Shown piece after piece: positions 17,196-24,410 of a stretch of DNA of 64,000 nt. Source of the DNA: CAZART01 sp964487555 (GTDB taxonomy: Bacteria > Bacteroidota > Rhodothermia > Rhodothermales > VXPQ01); the NCBI GenBank assembly GCA_964487555.1, contig CAZART010000003.1, positions 53,717 through 117,716 on the forward strand, given 5' to 3'. Positions within the stretch are counted from its first letter, which is position 1. Each line of letters opens with the position of its first letter. The notes beneath the pieces were generated by a model. That model ran no database searches, was not told the origin of the DNA, and saw only the letters and a program-made list of their open reading frames with translations. Made by a program: the position numbers and the translations under genes.

Positions 17196-19994
17196 TTATC
17201 TCTCCAGCGCCTCGATACGCCTTGCGTCGCCGACCTGTATCCGGCGTGTCTCAGCATCGTGCCGCAGCACGAAATCGAGGCCTTCGACGATTTCACCGTC
17301 GGCAGCCTGCTGAATCGTGACCGTGTGAGATAAGGGCGCAAGGCGCAGATCAGCGCCGGGTCGTTCGTCCAGAAAGATATCGTACGTGCCCGGCGGAAGA
17401 CCCATCTGGTAGAAGGTGCCGTCGGAGAACGTCCTTAGCACGTGTTCCGCGCCATCCTCGCGGCGCACGAGCCGGACGGCAGCGCCGGGAACGGGATACA
17501 CGCTCTCGCCGCGCATTTCCATTACACGGCCTTCGACGACGCCGGCAGCAGAGAGCGGGATGTCGATGGGCTTAACGGAATTAGGATCGGCGATGAATGA
17601 AAATGCCGAACGGGTCGGCACCAGCATCGGGTTCGATAAGAGGGATTCATCAACGGATGCCGTGTAGCGCGCGTACGGCAGCAGCCCCGACAGCAGCGTG
17701 AGATCGCCGGAGCGACGCTTGAAACCCGCGCTGCCGCGCTTCAGCCGGATGACGTCGTCATCGATCACCGGCTCGTCGACATCGAAGCGACCGTTCCCAT
17801 CCTCATCGAGGAAAAGCCGCACGGCGGCCGAGGATCGTCCTACGGCGGGGCGCCGGTCGAAATGAAATTCCCTGTTTGGTTCGTCGAAGACGACACTTCC
17901 GCGAATGCTCTGTGTCATCGTGGATCCGTAATCGCGCATCCCGGCCGAGGTCGTTGTGCGTGCGGCCGGAAGATCCGTGGAGAGCCGAAATCCCAGCGAC
18001 GCGGGCGCTCCATGGAGACCCCCATGCAGGGTGACGCTCAGTCTAGCGCGGGGGCGGATATTATGGGCGACCTCGACGTGGAAACGCTCCAACCGGCTGG
18101 GATTCACCTCGTAATCGGCACGGGCCGTCACCATCATCCCGCTGAGATATCGAAGAACGTCATGATCGTGGCTCGATACGGTGTACGAAACGGTCGGCGC
18201 AATCCGAACACGCCGGTAGCCGTCGCTCCACGCTCCACGTGTGACGAGGTGAACCCTGAATCGGTCGAAACCGCCGTAAACGGACGAGCCGATGCTGTAT
18301 TCGGACCCGACGTCATAGGCCGTTCGCGCGGCCTGAAGCCGAAGACTTGCCGAATGCCTTCCGACGCGGAACGGCGTAAAGCCGGAGGCGCGAATCATCT
18401 GGCGGCGGCCGTCGATGAAAAGGGATGAGGCACGAGCAAAGTGAATGCCCTGCAGCTCCACCGATGCGTGCGAGGGGAAAAAACCGCTGAATGAGACGCG
18501 GTTATAGCCTCCAGGAGAGGCATCGAAACCGGCCAGGTACCTTGTGCCGAGACGCGACGTCAGGCGTGCGTACGGCAGCGGCGCCTGGACTACGCGGCGC
18601 TGATGCCCCCCGCCATCGACCGGAATCGGTTCGAAACGAGCCGTGAGATCGACGCCCGCCGTCACGGAGAGCCATTCATCGATTCCATAGCCCACGTCCG
18701 CCTGCGACATCCAGCGGCGGTTGTTTCGGCCGCGGCCGGCATGCACGTTGTAGCGCATCTCGCCGGGAGCGAGCAGACTGAATGGGATCTGGATTCGCTG
18801 CACGTCTTGCCTCTCCTCTCCTGCGGGCCCATAAGATTTTACCCTGAGCATCGACGTCCCGTAGACAATGGGCACCGTGAACCGGTAGCGTCCGGCCGGG
18901 TCAGCCTTTTCGACGCCGACGAACCGATCGTCGAGATACAGCTCCACGTCCCAATCCGGCGGCGCAGCGCCGGCGACCCTGTAGTCGCTAAAGTACGTCT
19001 TGGGCTCCGCGGGCGAATTTGTCAGATGGATGCCGTGGTAAGCGATCGGCTCCAGCCCCGTCGAATGCGACGTACCAACGCGGATCTGCGAGAGGCGTTC
19101 GTCGGCGCGCACGTATCTCCAGCGGAGTTCGCTCAAATTGAAATACGGCGTTTGAGCACGGCCCGCTGCCGCCCGCCACCTGAGATCGCCTCCGAGCACT
19201 TCGGCGCCGACGGCGGCATCCACATTGAGGAACGTGCGGCCCGCATCCTGACCCCATGCGAATCCGTAATCAAGCGTTCCTCCTCCCAGGTTCCGGCGAA
19301 GACGATCATACATCAGCGGCGCGTGCCGCATCGCGGCGTAAGGGTCGTGGAGATCTGGCCGCTGTGCCGAGCGCCGGCTCATCGACGTGATCGGAAGCTC
19401 CGTTTCGGCGCGTAGCGACAGCGCCATCTCGCCTGCATCCAGTATGAACGCAAGCCCGAACCACGCCTCCAGCAGTGCCGTCGCGACATACACGTCGCGC
19501 TTCTCCGCAATGAACTCATTCTCGTCGAAGTGATGCTGTTTTCCGTCCACGTCGGCTGTACCGCCCTCGAAATTGATGTGGAAGGGACGTTCATCGGACG
19601 TGACGTATCCTCGCGCGGTCGCCGCATCGTCGTCGATCTCACAACGGATCCGCAAATGCCCGAAAAGCTCTCGCAGAGGCAGATACAGCTGCTCCCCGTC
19701 TGAACGGGCAGAGACGTACGTATCGACGAGCCCGGCGTATCGAAACCAGAGCACCACGTCGAGGACGGGACCGGCCTCGTCGTCTTCCGAGGATGCCGCG
19801 TGGATTCGAATCGAGTTGTTGTTGTATGCGCTGACGGAATCCGGCCACTCGGTGGCGCTCGCCCGTCGCGAGGTTGACGCCGCTGCGACGAATACGGCCA
19901 GCACAATCATCAGCTGTCGCCCGGTCAGCCACCGAATCCACGGACCGCGCCGATGGAGTGGTCCCAACGTCGTATCGGCGCCCTCACTTGGCAT
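17196..19994 (-). CDS. Usher-like outer-membrane assembly protein (divergent FimD/PapC type)
   Basis: This 932-residue protein has a signal anchor (LTGRQLMIVLAVFVAAAS) and an N-terminal domain resembling usher or stalk-type domains (YLPLRELFGHL, then FGLAFILDAGEMALSL). Next come barrel strands, a plug-like Ig domain (DWDVELYLDDRFVGVEKADPAGRYRF, then GTSMLRVKSYGPAGEERQDV) and the usher-like LLAPGEMRYNVHAGRGR. More barrel strands follow. A C-terminal carboxypeptidase-regulatory-like domain (VVEGRVMEMRGE, then LPPGTYDIFLDE) resembles the C-terminal usher domains. The gene overlaps the chaperone gene by 11 bp. The role is to export chaperone-bound DUF4402 subunits. Usher identity is inferred from domain order and context; the sequence is far from enterobacterial FimD. 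Confidence 0.75.
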   Translation of the reverse strand: MPSEGADTTLGPLHRRGPWIRWLTGRQLMIVLAVFVAAASTSRRASATEWPDSVSAYNNNSIRIHAASSEDDEAGPVLDVVLWFRYAGLVDTYVSARSDGEQLYLPLRELFGHLRIRCEIDDDAATARGYVTSDERPFHINFEGGTADVDGKQHHFDENEFIAEKRDVYVATALLEAWFGLAFILDAGEMALSLRAETELPITSMSRRSAQRPDLHDPYAAMRHAPLMYDRLRRNLGGGTLDYGFAWGQDAGRTFLNVDAAVGAEVLGGDLRWRAAAGRAQTPYFNLSELRWRYVRADERLSQIRVGTSHSTGLEPIAYHGIHLTNSPAEPKTYFSDYRVAGAAPPDWDVELYLDDRFVGVEKADPAGRYRFTVPIVYGTSMLRVKSYGPAGEERQDVQRIQIPFSLLAPGEMRYNVHAGRGRNNRRWMSQADVGYGIDEWLSVTAGVDLTARFEPIPVDGGGHQRRVVQAPLPYARLTSRLGTRYLAGFDASPGGYNRVSFSGFFPSHASVELQGIHFARASSLFIDGRRQMIRASGFTPFRVGRHSASLRLQAARTAYDVGSEYSIGSSVYGGFDRFRVHLVTRGAWSDGYRRVRIAPTVSYTVSSHDHDVLRYLSGMMVTARADYEVNPSRLERFHVEVAHNIRPRARLSVTLHGGLHGAPASLGFRLSTDLPAARTTTSAGMRDYGSTMTQSIRGSVVFDEPNREFHFDRRPAVGRSSAAVRLFLDEDGNGRFDVDEPVIDDDVIRLKRGSAGFKRRSGDLTLLSGLLPYARYTASVDESLLSNPMLVPTRSAFSFIADPNSVKPIDIPLSAAGVVEGRVMEMRGESVYPVPGAAVRLVRREDGAEHVLRTFSDGTFYQMGLPPGTYDIFLDERPGADLRLAPLSHTVTIQQAADGEIVEGLDFVLRHDAETRRIQVGDARRIEALER

Positions 19995-20844
19995 CCGCGA
20001 CGGCTGGTGCCGGCTCCGGTATTTCGATAGAGAACTGCCGTACCACTGGATTCATGGCGGGAAGGTACTTGGCAGGCACGTCCGAACGCTGTGGCACAAG
20101 CCTCGCCTCGGCCGTGTACGAACCAGCTGGAACGTCAGCTGCATCGATGCGGAAATGCGTGGATGACGTGAAATAGACTTCGGAGCTCGTCGATATTTCT
20201 TTGACGGTCCGTCCCGAATCGTCTGTCAGTTTCATTACGACGGATCCAAAGAATGGAACGTCTCCATCGCGCGTGATCACGGCACGTAGATCCGTCCCCC
20301 GTTCTCCCGGCTCGACGAGCAGATCCGTTACTTGCGCGCTGGTGGTCGAACGGCCCTTCCGATATACGATCGGAATCACCTGCTTCAGCTTGAAATCAAT
20401 GCGAGCACTCGTGCCGGTCGATCCTGAACTCGCCGAATGCGCGGGTTCGCTGGTCGTGATCGTCATCCGGGTCCAGTAAATGCCGTCGGCGAGTCCGTGG
20501 GGCGGCTGCACGAGCATCCGAACGACCTGGCGCCGGCCGGGCTCGATCCGAAACCGCTGGGGGAACGAGCGGATCCACCCGGAAAGATCGAACCGCTCGG
20601 CAGCGTCGGCATCATCGTACTGCACGAACCGGCGTCCCATTGAATCCGCGCTGGGATAACCGAAATCGTAGTCGATGATTACTTCCTGAACGGTCGTCGA
20701 GCTATTTGTGACGACCATGGAGCCGACGCGCTCGGGACTGTCGACGTAGACGAACGTCGGCGCCAACGAAAGCTGCGCCATCGCCGACCCGGCCGACAAG
20801 AGGACGGCCACTACAAGAGGACAGGATAATCGGAAGGCCGTCAT
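19984..20844 (-). CDS. PapD-like periplasmic chaperone
   Basis: This 286-residue protein has a signal peptide (LSCPLVVAVLLSAGSAMAQ) and two Ig-like halves. Domain 1 shows LSLAPTFVYVDSPERVGSMVVTNSS and the strand G-like FRIEPGRRQVVRMLVQPP, the pattern of pilus chaperones that donate a strand to subunits. Domain 2 starts near IPIVYRKGR, as in the PapD boundary motif. It is longer than FimC/PapD (about 230 residues) because of an extended C-terminus. It lies between two DUF4402 subunit genes (3 bp upstream) and the usher-like gene (11-bp overlap), so it should fold and deliver those subunits. Confidence 0.82.
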   Translation of the reverse strand: MTAFRLSCPLVVAVLLSAGSAMAQLSLAPTFVYVDSPERVGSMVVTNSSTTVQEVIIDYDFGYPSADSMGRRFVQYDDADAAERFDLSGWIRSFPQRFRIEPGRRQVVRMLVQPPHGLADGIYWTRMTITTSEPAHSASSGSTGTSARIDFKLKQVIPIVYRKGRSTTSAQVTDLLVEPGERGTDLRAVITRDGDVPFFGSVVMKLTDDSGRTVKEISTSSEVYFTSSTHFRIDAADVPAGSYTAEARLVPQRSDVPAKYLPAMNPVVRQFSIEIPEPAPAVADAK

Positions 20845-20847
20845 GAG

Positions 20848-21369
20848 TTATCGCGCCTCGGCGTCGAGTGTCAGAGAACTGGTATACGTGTCTTGTGTCG
20901 TGCCGCCGTTGGTCGTGATTTTGCCGCCGACCCAGACGTAGACCGAAAAGTTGGCCCCCTGCTTCGAGATCAACGTCTCGGTATTCGGATCGATAGCCGT
21001 GGCGCCGGCGGCGCTGTCCGTGTAGCTCCAGGCCGCGTCCGTATTGGAAAACGACACCGGGACGGTATCTCCTCCACTCGATAGCTGGTTAGGAAGGTTG
21101 AAGGTTACGGCGACCGCGACTTGCGCGATGAACTCCGTCGCGTCGATGCGGAACGATGCAGCACCGGCGTCGGAATACAGGATCTGCTTTGCTTCGTTCG
21201 TGGCCACGTCGCCGAATTCGAGGTCGGTTAATCGCGTAATGACGACCGCCGGTGGGGCCGAAAAGGAGAGGCTCGCTGCCGCGGCCGCAACGACGAAGAC
21301 CAGTGCGGCACGAGATCGCGCGCAAACAGGATGATGCTCGACCGTGCGATATGTGGTGCGCATCTTCAC
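20848..21369 (-). CDS. DUF4402 domain exported protein (candidate fibre subunit)
   Basis: The frame can begin at GTG 21369 or at ATG 21363; neither has a clear ribosome binding site. The product of about 171-173 residues has a signal segment (AALVFVVAAAAASLSFSA). A DUF4402 beta-sandwich follows: DLEFGDVATNE, SFRIDATEFIAQVAVAVTFNLP, and the C-terminal VYVWVGGKI that matches YVYLGGTV in the neighbouring paralogue. It is the second gene of the operon, 7 bp after the first DUF4402 gene and 3 bp before the chaperone. DUF4402 proteins are pilin-like in size and fold. Subunit function is inferred from the chaperone-usher context. Confidence 0.8.
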   Translation of the reverse strand: MKMRTTYRTVEHHPVCARSRAALVFVVAAAAASLSFSAPPAVVITRLTDLEFGDVATNEAKQILYSDAGAASFRIDATEFIAQVAVAVTFNLPNQLSSGGDTVPVSFSNTDAAWSYTDSAAGATAIDPNTETLISKQGANFSVYVWVGGKITTNGGTTQDTYTSSLTLDAEAR

Positions 21370-21376
21370 GGCGAGC

Positions 21377-21853
21377 CTAATAGTCGACTTGCACCGTAAA
21401 CGTACCGCTGTACGCGCCGGTGGCCTGACCGGCGCCTGCCGTTACCGTGCCGCCGAGATACACATACAGGTCGCCGGTACCGTTCAGCGGCTCCGTAGCC
21501 CCGTCGGCGAGCGCGGAGGCCGTGCCCGGCGCATCCGACGTATTGAACTGTACGTCGTCCGCAAACGGCAGATCGTTGCCGCCGTTCGTCAGGTTCGCAG
21601 GCGACGTCAACGTGAAGGTGACGTTCTTATTCGGCTCGCCACCCACGGTGAACTTTACGGCGCCTGCGTCCGTGACCTCAATCGTACTGGCCGTGTTCTG
21701 AGCGACGTCGCCAAAGGCCATATTCTGGTCTTTGCTGACGCTCAGTGCGGCGATAACGGTGGCCGATATCGTGGCGCTCTCACTATCTGTTGATTGGCCG
21801 TAGGCGGCGGACACCGTGACGACGACGAGAAAAGCTATGACCAGTATTTTCAT
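21377..21853 (-). CDS. DUF4402 domain exported protein (candidate major subunit)
   Basis: The ATG at 21851-21853 has an ideal ribosome binding site 7 bp upstream, so the longer frame to 21874 is rejected. The 158-residue product has a clean signal peptide (MKILVIAFLVVVTVSAAYGQ). The mature N-terminus (SATISATVIAALSV) alternates hydrophobic residues and could serve as a donor strand. DUF4402 features follow: MAFGDVAQN, VKFTVGGEPNKNVTFTL and LYVYLGGTV. It is the first gene of the four-gene operon and has the strongest translation signal, fitting an abundant structural subunit. Confidence 0.85.
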   Translation of the reverse strand: MKILVIAFLVVVTVSAAYGQSTDSESATISATVIAALSVSKDQNMAFGDVAQNTASTIEVTDAGAVKFTVGGEPNKNVTFTLTSPANLTNGGNDLPFADDVQFNTSDAPGTASALADGATEPLNGTGDLYVYLGGTVTAGAGQATGAYSGTFTVQVDY

Positions 21854-21860
21854 GCCGGTT

Positions 21861-21866
21861 CCTCCT
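21861..21866 (-). promoter_or_regulatory. Strong Shine-Dalgarno site of the first DUF4402 gene
   Basis: On the minus strand the sequence is AGGAGG, 7 bases before the ATG at 21853. Most starts in this window have weak or no Shine-Dalgarno sequence, so this one stands out and suggests high expression of the first subunit. Confidence 0.8.
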
Positions 21867-22020
21867 CGAACCACAACTTCGGTGAACTACATCTCTAGGA
21901 TCGGCTATCTTCAGGAATTCCTTAAGTTTCGCACCGATAGCCGTCCACCGCAGGGCATGCTTCACCGGCTAAGCGCCATCCATATCTGCCCAGGTCGATT
22001 CATCCGTACGTCGTCACCTT

Positions 22021-22620
22021 TCAGCGAAGACGTTGCCGCGTCCGCCGATAATCTGCCATTGTGTCGACGTCAAGCAGGATCCCCGGGTCGTCCGTATCTA
22101 CGATCACGACTGCATGCGGATGGGCCTCGATAACGCTGCGTGCACCGACGTCACCGCTCAAGCCCGCCAGCTCGTCGCGATAACCGTCCGCGAAGACCAC
22201 CGGGTGGCCCTGGCGTCCTTCAAAGCGGGGAAGAACGATGCGGCCCGCCCCCAGACCTGCACACACGGCGGCAATCGTCGTCGATCGTACGAAGGGCAGG
22301 TCGCCCAGCATGATCGCGAATCCCGCCGCGCGGACTGATGATGCCCGGATGCCCGCCCGCAGCGAGGAGGCCATTCCTTCGCCGTGGTCGTGATTGTGGA
22401 TGAGACGGACCGGATATGGGGCCAGGGCCGATTCGACGCGCTCGCGTTCAGCGCCGGTCACCACGATGACTTCAAGTGGATCGGTGCCGAGCGCCGCCAT
22501 AACGACGCGCTCGAGAACCGCTCGCCGACCGAGCGGAAGGAGCAGCTTGTTATTCTTGCCCATCCGCTCCGAACGACCGGCGGCCGGAACGATGAGACTG
22601 ATTTCAGACGCCCCACTCAC
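22021..22620 (-). CDS. MocA-like molybdenum cofactor nucleotidyltransferase
   Basis: I place the start at GTG 22620 (199 residues), because the family begins just before the nucleotide-binding loop; an open frame continues upstream to 23217 but runs over the divergent XdhC gene. Visible motifs are LIVPAAGRSERMGKNNKLLLPLG (GTP/CTP-binding loop and Lys), VIVVTGAERERV, GEGMASSLRAGI, FAIMLGDLPFV (metal-binding Asp) and GRQGHPVVF. This matches MocA/MobA-type cytidylyl- or guanylyltransferases, which convert Mo-molybdopterin to a dinucleotide cofactor. Its divergent neighbour is XdhC, which inserts that cofactor into xanthine-oxidase-family enzymes. Confidence 0.88.
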   Translation of the reverse strand: MSGASEISLIVPAAGRSERMGKNNKLLLPLGRRAVLERVVMAALGTDPLEVIVVTGAERERVESALAPYPVRLIHNHDHGEGMASSLRAGIRASSVRAAGFAIMLGDLPFVRSTTIAAVCAGLGAGRIVLPRFEGRQGHPVVFADGYRDELAGLSGDVGARSVIEAHPHAVVIVDTDDPGILLDVDTMADYRRTRQRLR

Positions 22621-22914
22621 ACTGATATTCCGATTTGGAGCACGTAGCGAGACAAGGTGGTCTACCGATCTGCTTCGCTCGAGCGGCGTCTCGCAGGCCG
22701 CGAATGCAGTAAGCCCGTCGAGAACACGCCGTCGTGCAGTATCGGAAAACCTGCGATCGAAGACAAAGCGGCCGGCCGGCCGGATGTGATCTGACAGGGG
22801 AGTAGCCGCCCCCCCGACGCTGCATTTCTCGAGAGAATTAGAACTCGGCGGCTTGTTTTTGGTACATTGGGTTGATAGCCGGAGTCGTAGGAGTTCGACG
22901 TTCTTCGTTGGGAA

Positions 22915-23988
22915 ATGCAGCATTTTTTTGATCATCTCGACTACCTCCGCCGGCGAGTACGGCCGGTCGCACTGGCCACGGTCGTTGGAATCGAGGGCGG
23001 ATCCAGCAAGCGAGTGGGCGCGCGCCTGTGGGTGACCGAGGGCGGCGATACATTCGGCTCCCTGACCGTCGGCGGATGCGTCGACGGACGCGCCCGCGAC
23101 GAAGCGCGCTTCGTGCTGGACAAGCATGTCTCTAGACGCATCCGGATTGATCTTGGCGAGGACGGCCTGGACTTCGGTATGGGCTGTGCCGGCGCCGTCG
23201 ACGTGTACATCGAGCATGTGGATCTGTCATCCTCGGAATGTCCGGTCGCGGCGGCGCTCGACCTCGTGCGATCGGAAACTACGAGAGGCCGCACGGCGGT
23301 CTACGTGACGCCCCTCGACGATTCGATGGATCCGTACGTGATCACGTCCGCGTCCGACGAACCGCTCTCCCACATGCTGCTTGAGGACAATGAGGCGAGA
23401 TGCGCATTCATAACAGGAGCGGACGGCCGACCCGACATGCTCTACCAGTCGTTCGTACCGCCGCGCATCCTCATCGTCGTGGGCGCCGCACCGATCGCGC
23501 AGCCCCTCGTCCGCCTCGGTAAGATGCTCGGATATCGTGTTTTGATGGTGGACGGCAAGAGCGAGCGCCTCACGAAGGAGCGTTTTCCTGAAGCGGATGA
23601 GCTTTTATTCGGCATTCCTTCCGAGATCTGCAGCCGGCTTTCGCTCGACGAGCGGAGCGCCGTCGTATTGACGGCACACGACTACCGCTACGAGGTACCT
23701 GTTCTGAAAGAGGTGCTTCAGCACGAGACCGGTTACGTCGGCTTCGTCGCGAGTCGCCGCCGAGGCGGTGCGGTGCTCGATTTCCTGGCGCAGTCGGGTG
23801 TCGATCGCGATCGGCTGAACCGGGTGCGCGTTCCGGTCGGGCTGGATATCGGGGCGCTTACCCCGTCGGAAATCGCGGTAAGCATCATGGCAGAGGTTCT
23901 GGCCATGCGCTCGGACGCGACGTGCCTCCCGCTGGTGGATCTTCCGAATCTGGAAGAGGCGGCCGCGCTCATTTCCCAGTCCCGGTGA
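22915..23988 (+). CDS. XdhC/CoxI family molybdenum-hydroxylase maturation protein
   Basis: This 357-residue protein has the N-terminal XdhC/CoxI domain (VALATVVGIEGGSSKRVGARLWV, then GSLTVGGCVDGRARDEA, with the conserved Cys). A C-terminal Rossmann domain follows (PPRILIVVGAAPIAQPLVRLGKMLGYRVLMVDGK, later TAHDYRYEVPVLKEVL and YVGFVASRRR). XdhC binds molybdenum cofactor, promotes its sulfuration and delivers it to xanthine dehydrogenase or CO-dehydrogenase-like enzymes. It is divergent from the MocA-like gene and followed closely by a SufU-like gene. No structural gene for the target enzyme is in the window. Confidence 0.92.
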   Translation: MQHFFDHLDYLRRRVRPVALATVVGIEGGSSKRVGARLWVTEGGDTFGSLTVGGCVDGRARDEARFVLDKHVSRRIRIDLGEDGLDFGMGCAGAVDVYIEHVDLSSSECPVAAALDLVRSETTRGRTAVYVTPLDDSMDPYVITSASDEPLSHMLLEDNEARCAFITGADGRPDMLYQSFVPPRILIVVGAAPIAQPLVRLGKMLGYRVLMVDGKSERLTKERFPEADELLFGIPSEICSRLSLDERSAVVLTAHDYRYEVPVLKEVLQHETGYVGFVASRRRGGAVLDFLAQSGVDRDRLNRVRVPVGLDIGALTPSEIAVSIMAEVLAMRSDATCLPLVDLPNLEEAAALISQSR

Positions 23989-24016
23989 GACCATCTTGGG
24001 CGAGCACCGTGCAAAT

Positions 24017-24403
24017 ATGTCCGTCATTCTCGATCACTTCCAGCATCCGCGCAATCACGGATCCATGGAGATACCGGACGTTGAGTACGAATCGACGAAC
24101 CCCGCTTGCGGCGACCACGTTCGTATGCAGGCACGCGTCAACGAAGCAGGCATCGTCGAAGACGTGCGCTTCGTCGGCAACGGCTGCACCATCAGCATGG
24201 CGGCGGCCTCGCTTCTTACGACGATGTCCAAAGGATCTGCATTAACGGAAATCGTGCGGCTCCCGGAAGAGACGATGATCGAGGCGTTGGAGACCTCCAT
24301 TTCCCCGCGCCGCTTCGACTGCGCTCTCCTCGCTCTTCGTGCGCTCCGAAGCGGACTGGTCGTGTTCTACCACGAACGCCGGCTTCGCGACGAGGGCCGT
24401 TAG
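24017..24403 (+). CDS. SufU/IscU-like iron-sulfur cluster scaffold protein
   Basis: The ATG at 24017 gives 128 residues; a TTG at 23996 is a possible earlier start. The three conserved cysteines of SufU/NifU_N proteins are visible, in ESTNPACGDHV, FVGNGCTISMAAAS and RRFDCALLALRALRSG. The N-terminus ILDHFQHPRNHG is classic for the family. It would assemble or transfer Fe-S clusters or sulfur. No cysteine desulfurase is adjacent. Its position right behind XdhC suggests dedication to a molybdenum hydroxylase that also needs [2Fe-2S] clusters. It converges with the propeller kinase with only 7 bp between the stops. Confidence 0.88.
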   Translation: MSVILDHFQHPRNHGSMEIPDVEYESTNPACGDHVRMQARVNEAGIVEDVRFVGNGCTISMAAASLLTTMSKGSALTEIVRLPEETMIEALETSISPRRFDCALLALRALRSGLVVFYHERRLRDEGR

Positions 24404-24410
24404 ACAAACC

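Noticed and set aside
22621..23217. N-terminal extension of the MocA-like protein
   Set aside because: The frame runs through the divergent XdhC gene; the family starts just before the LIVPAAGRSERMG loop.
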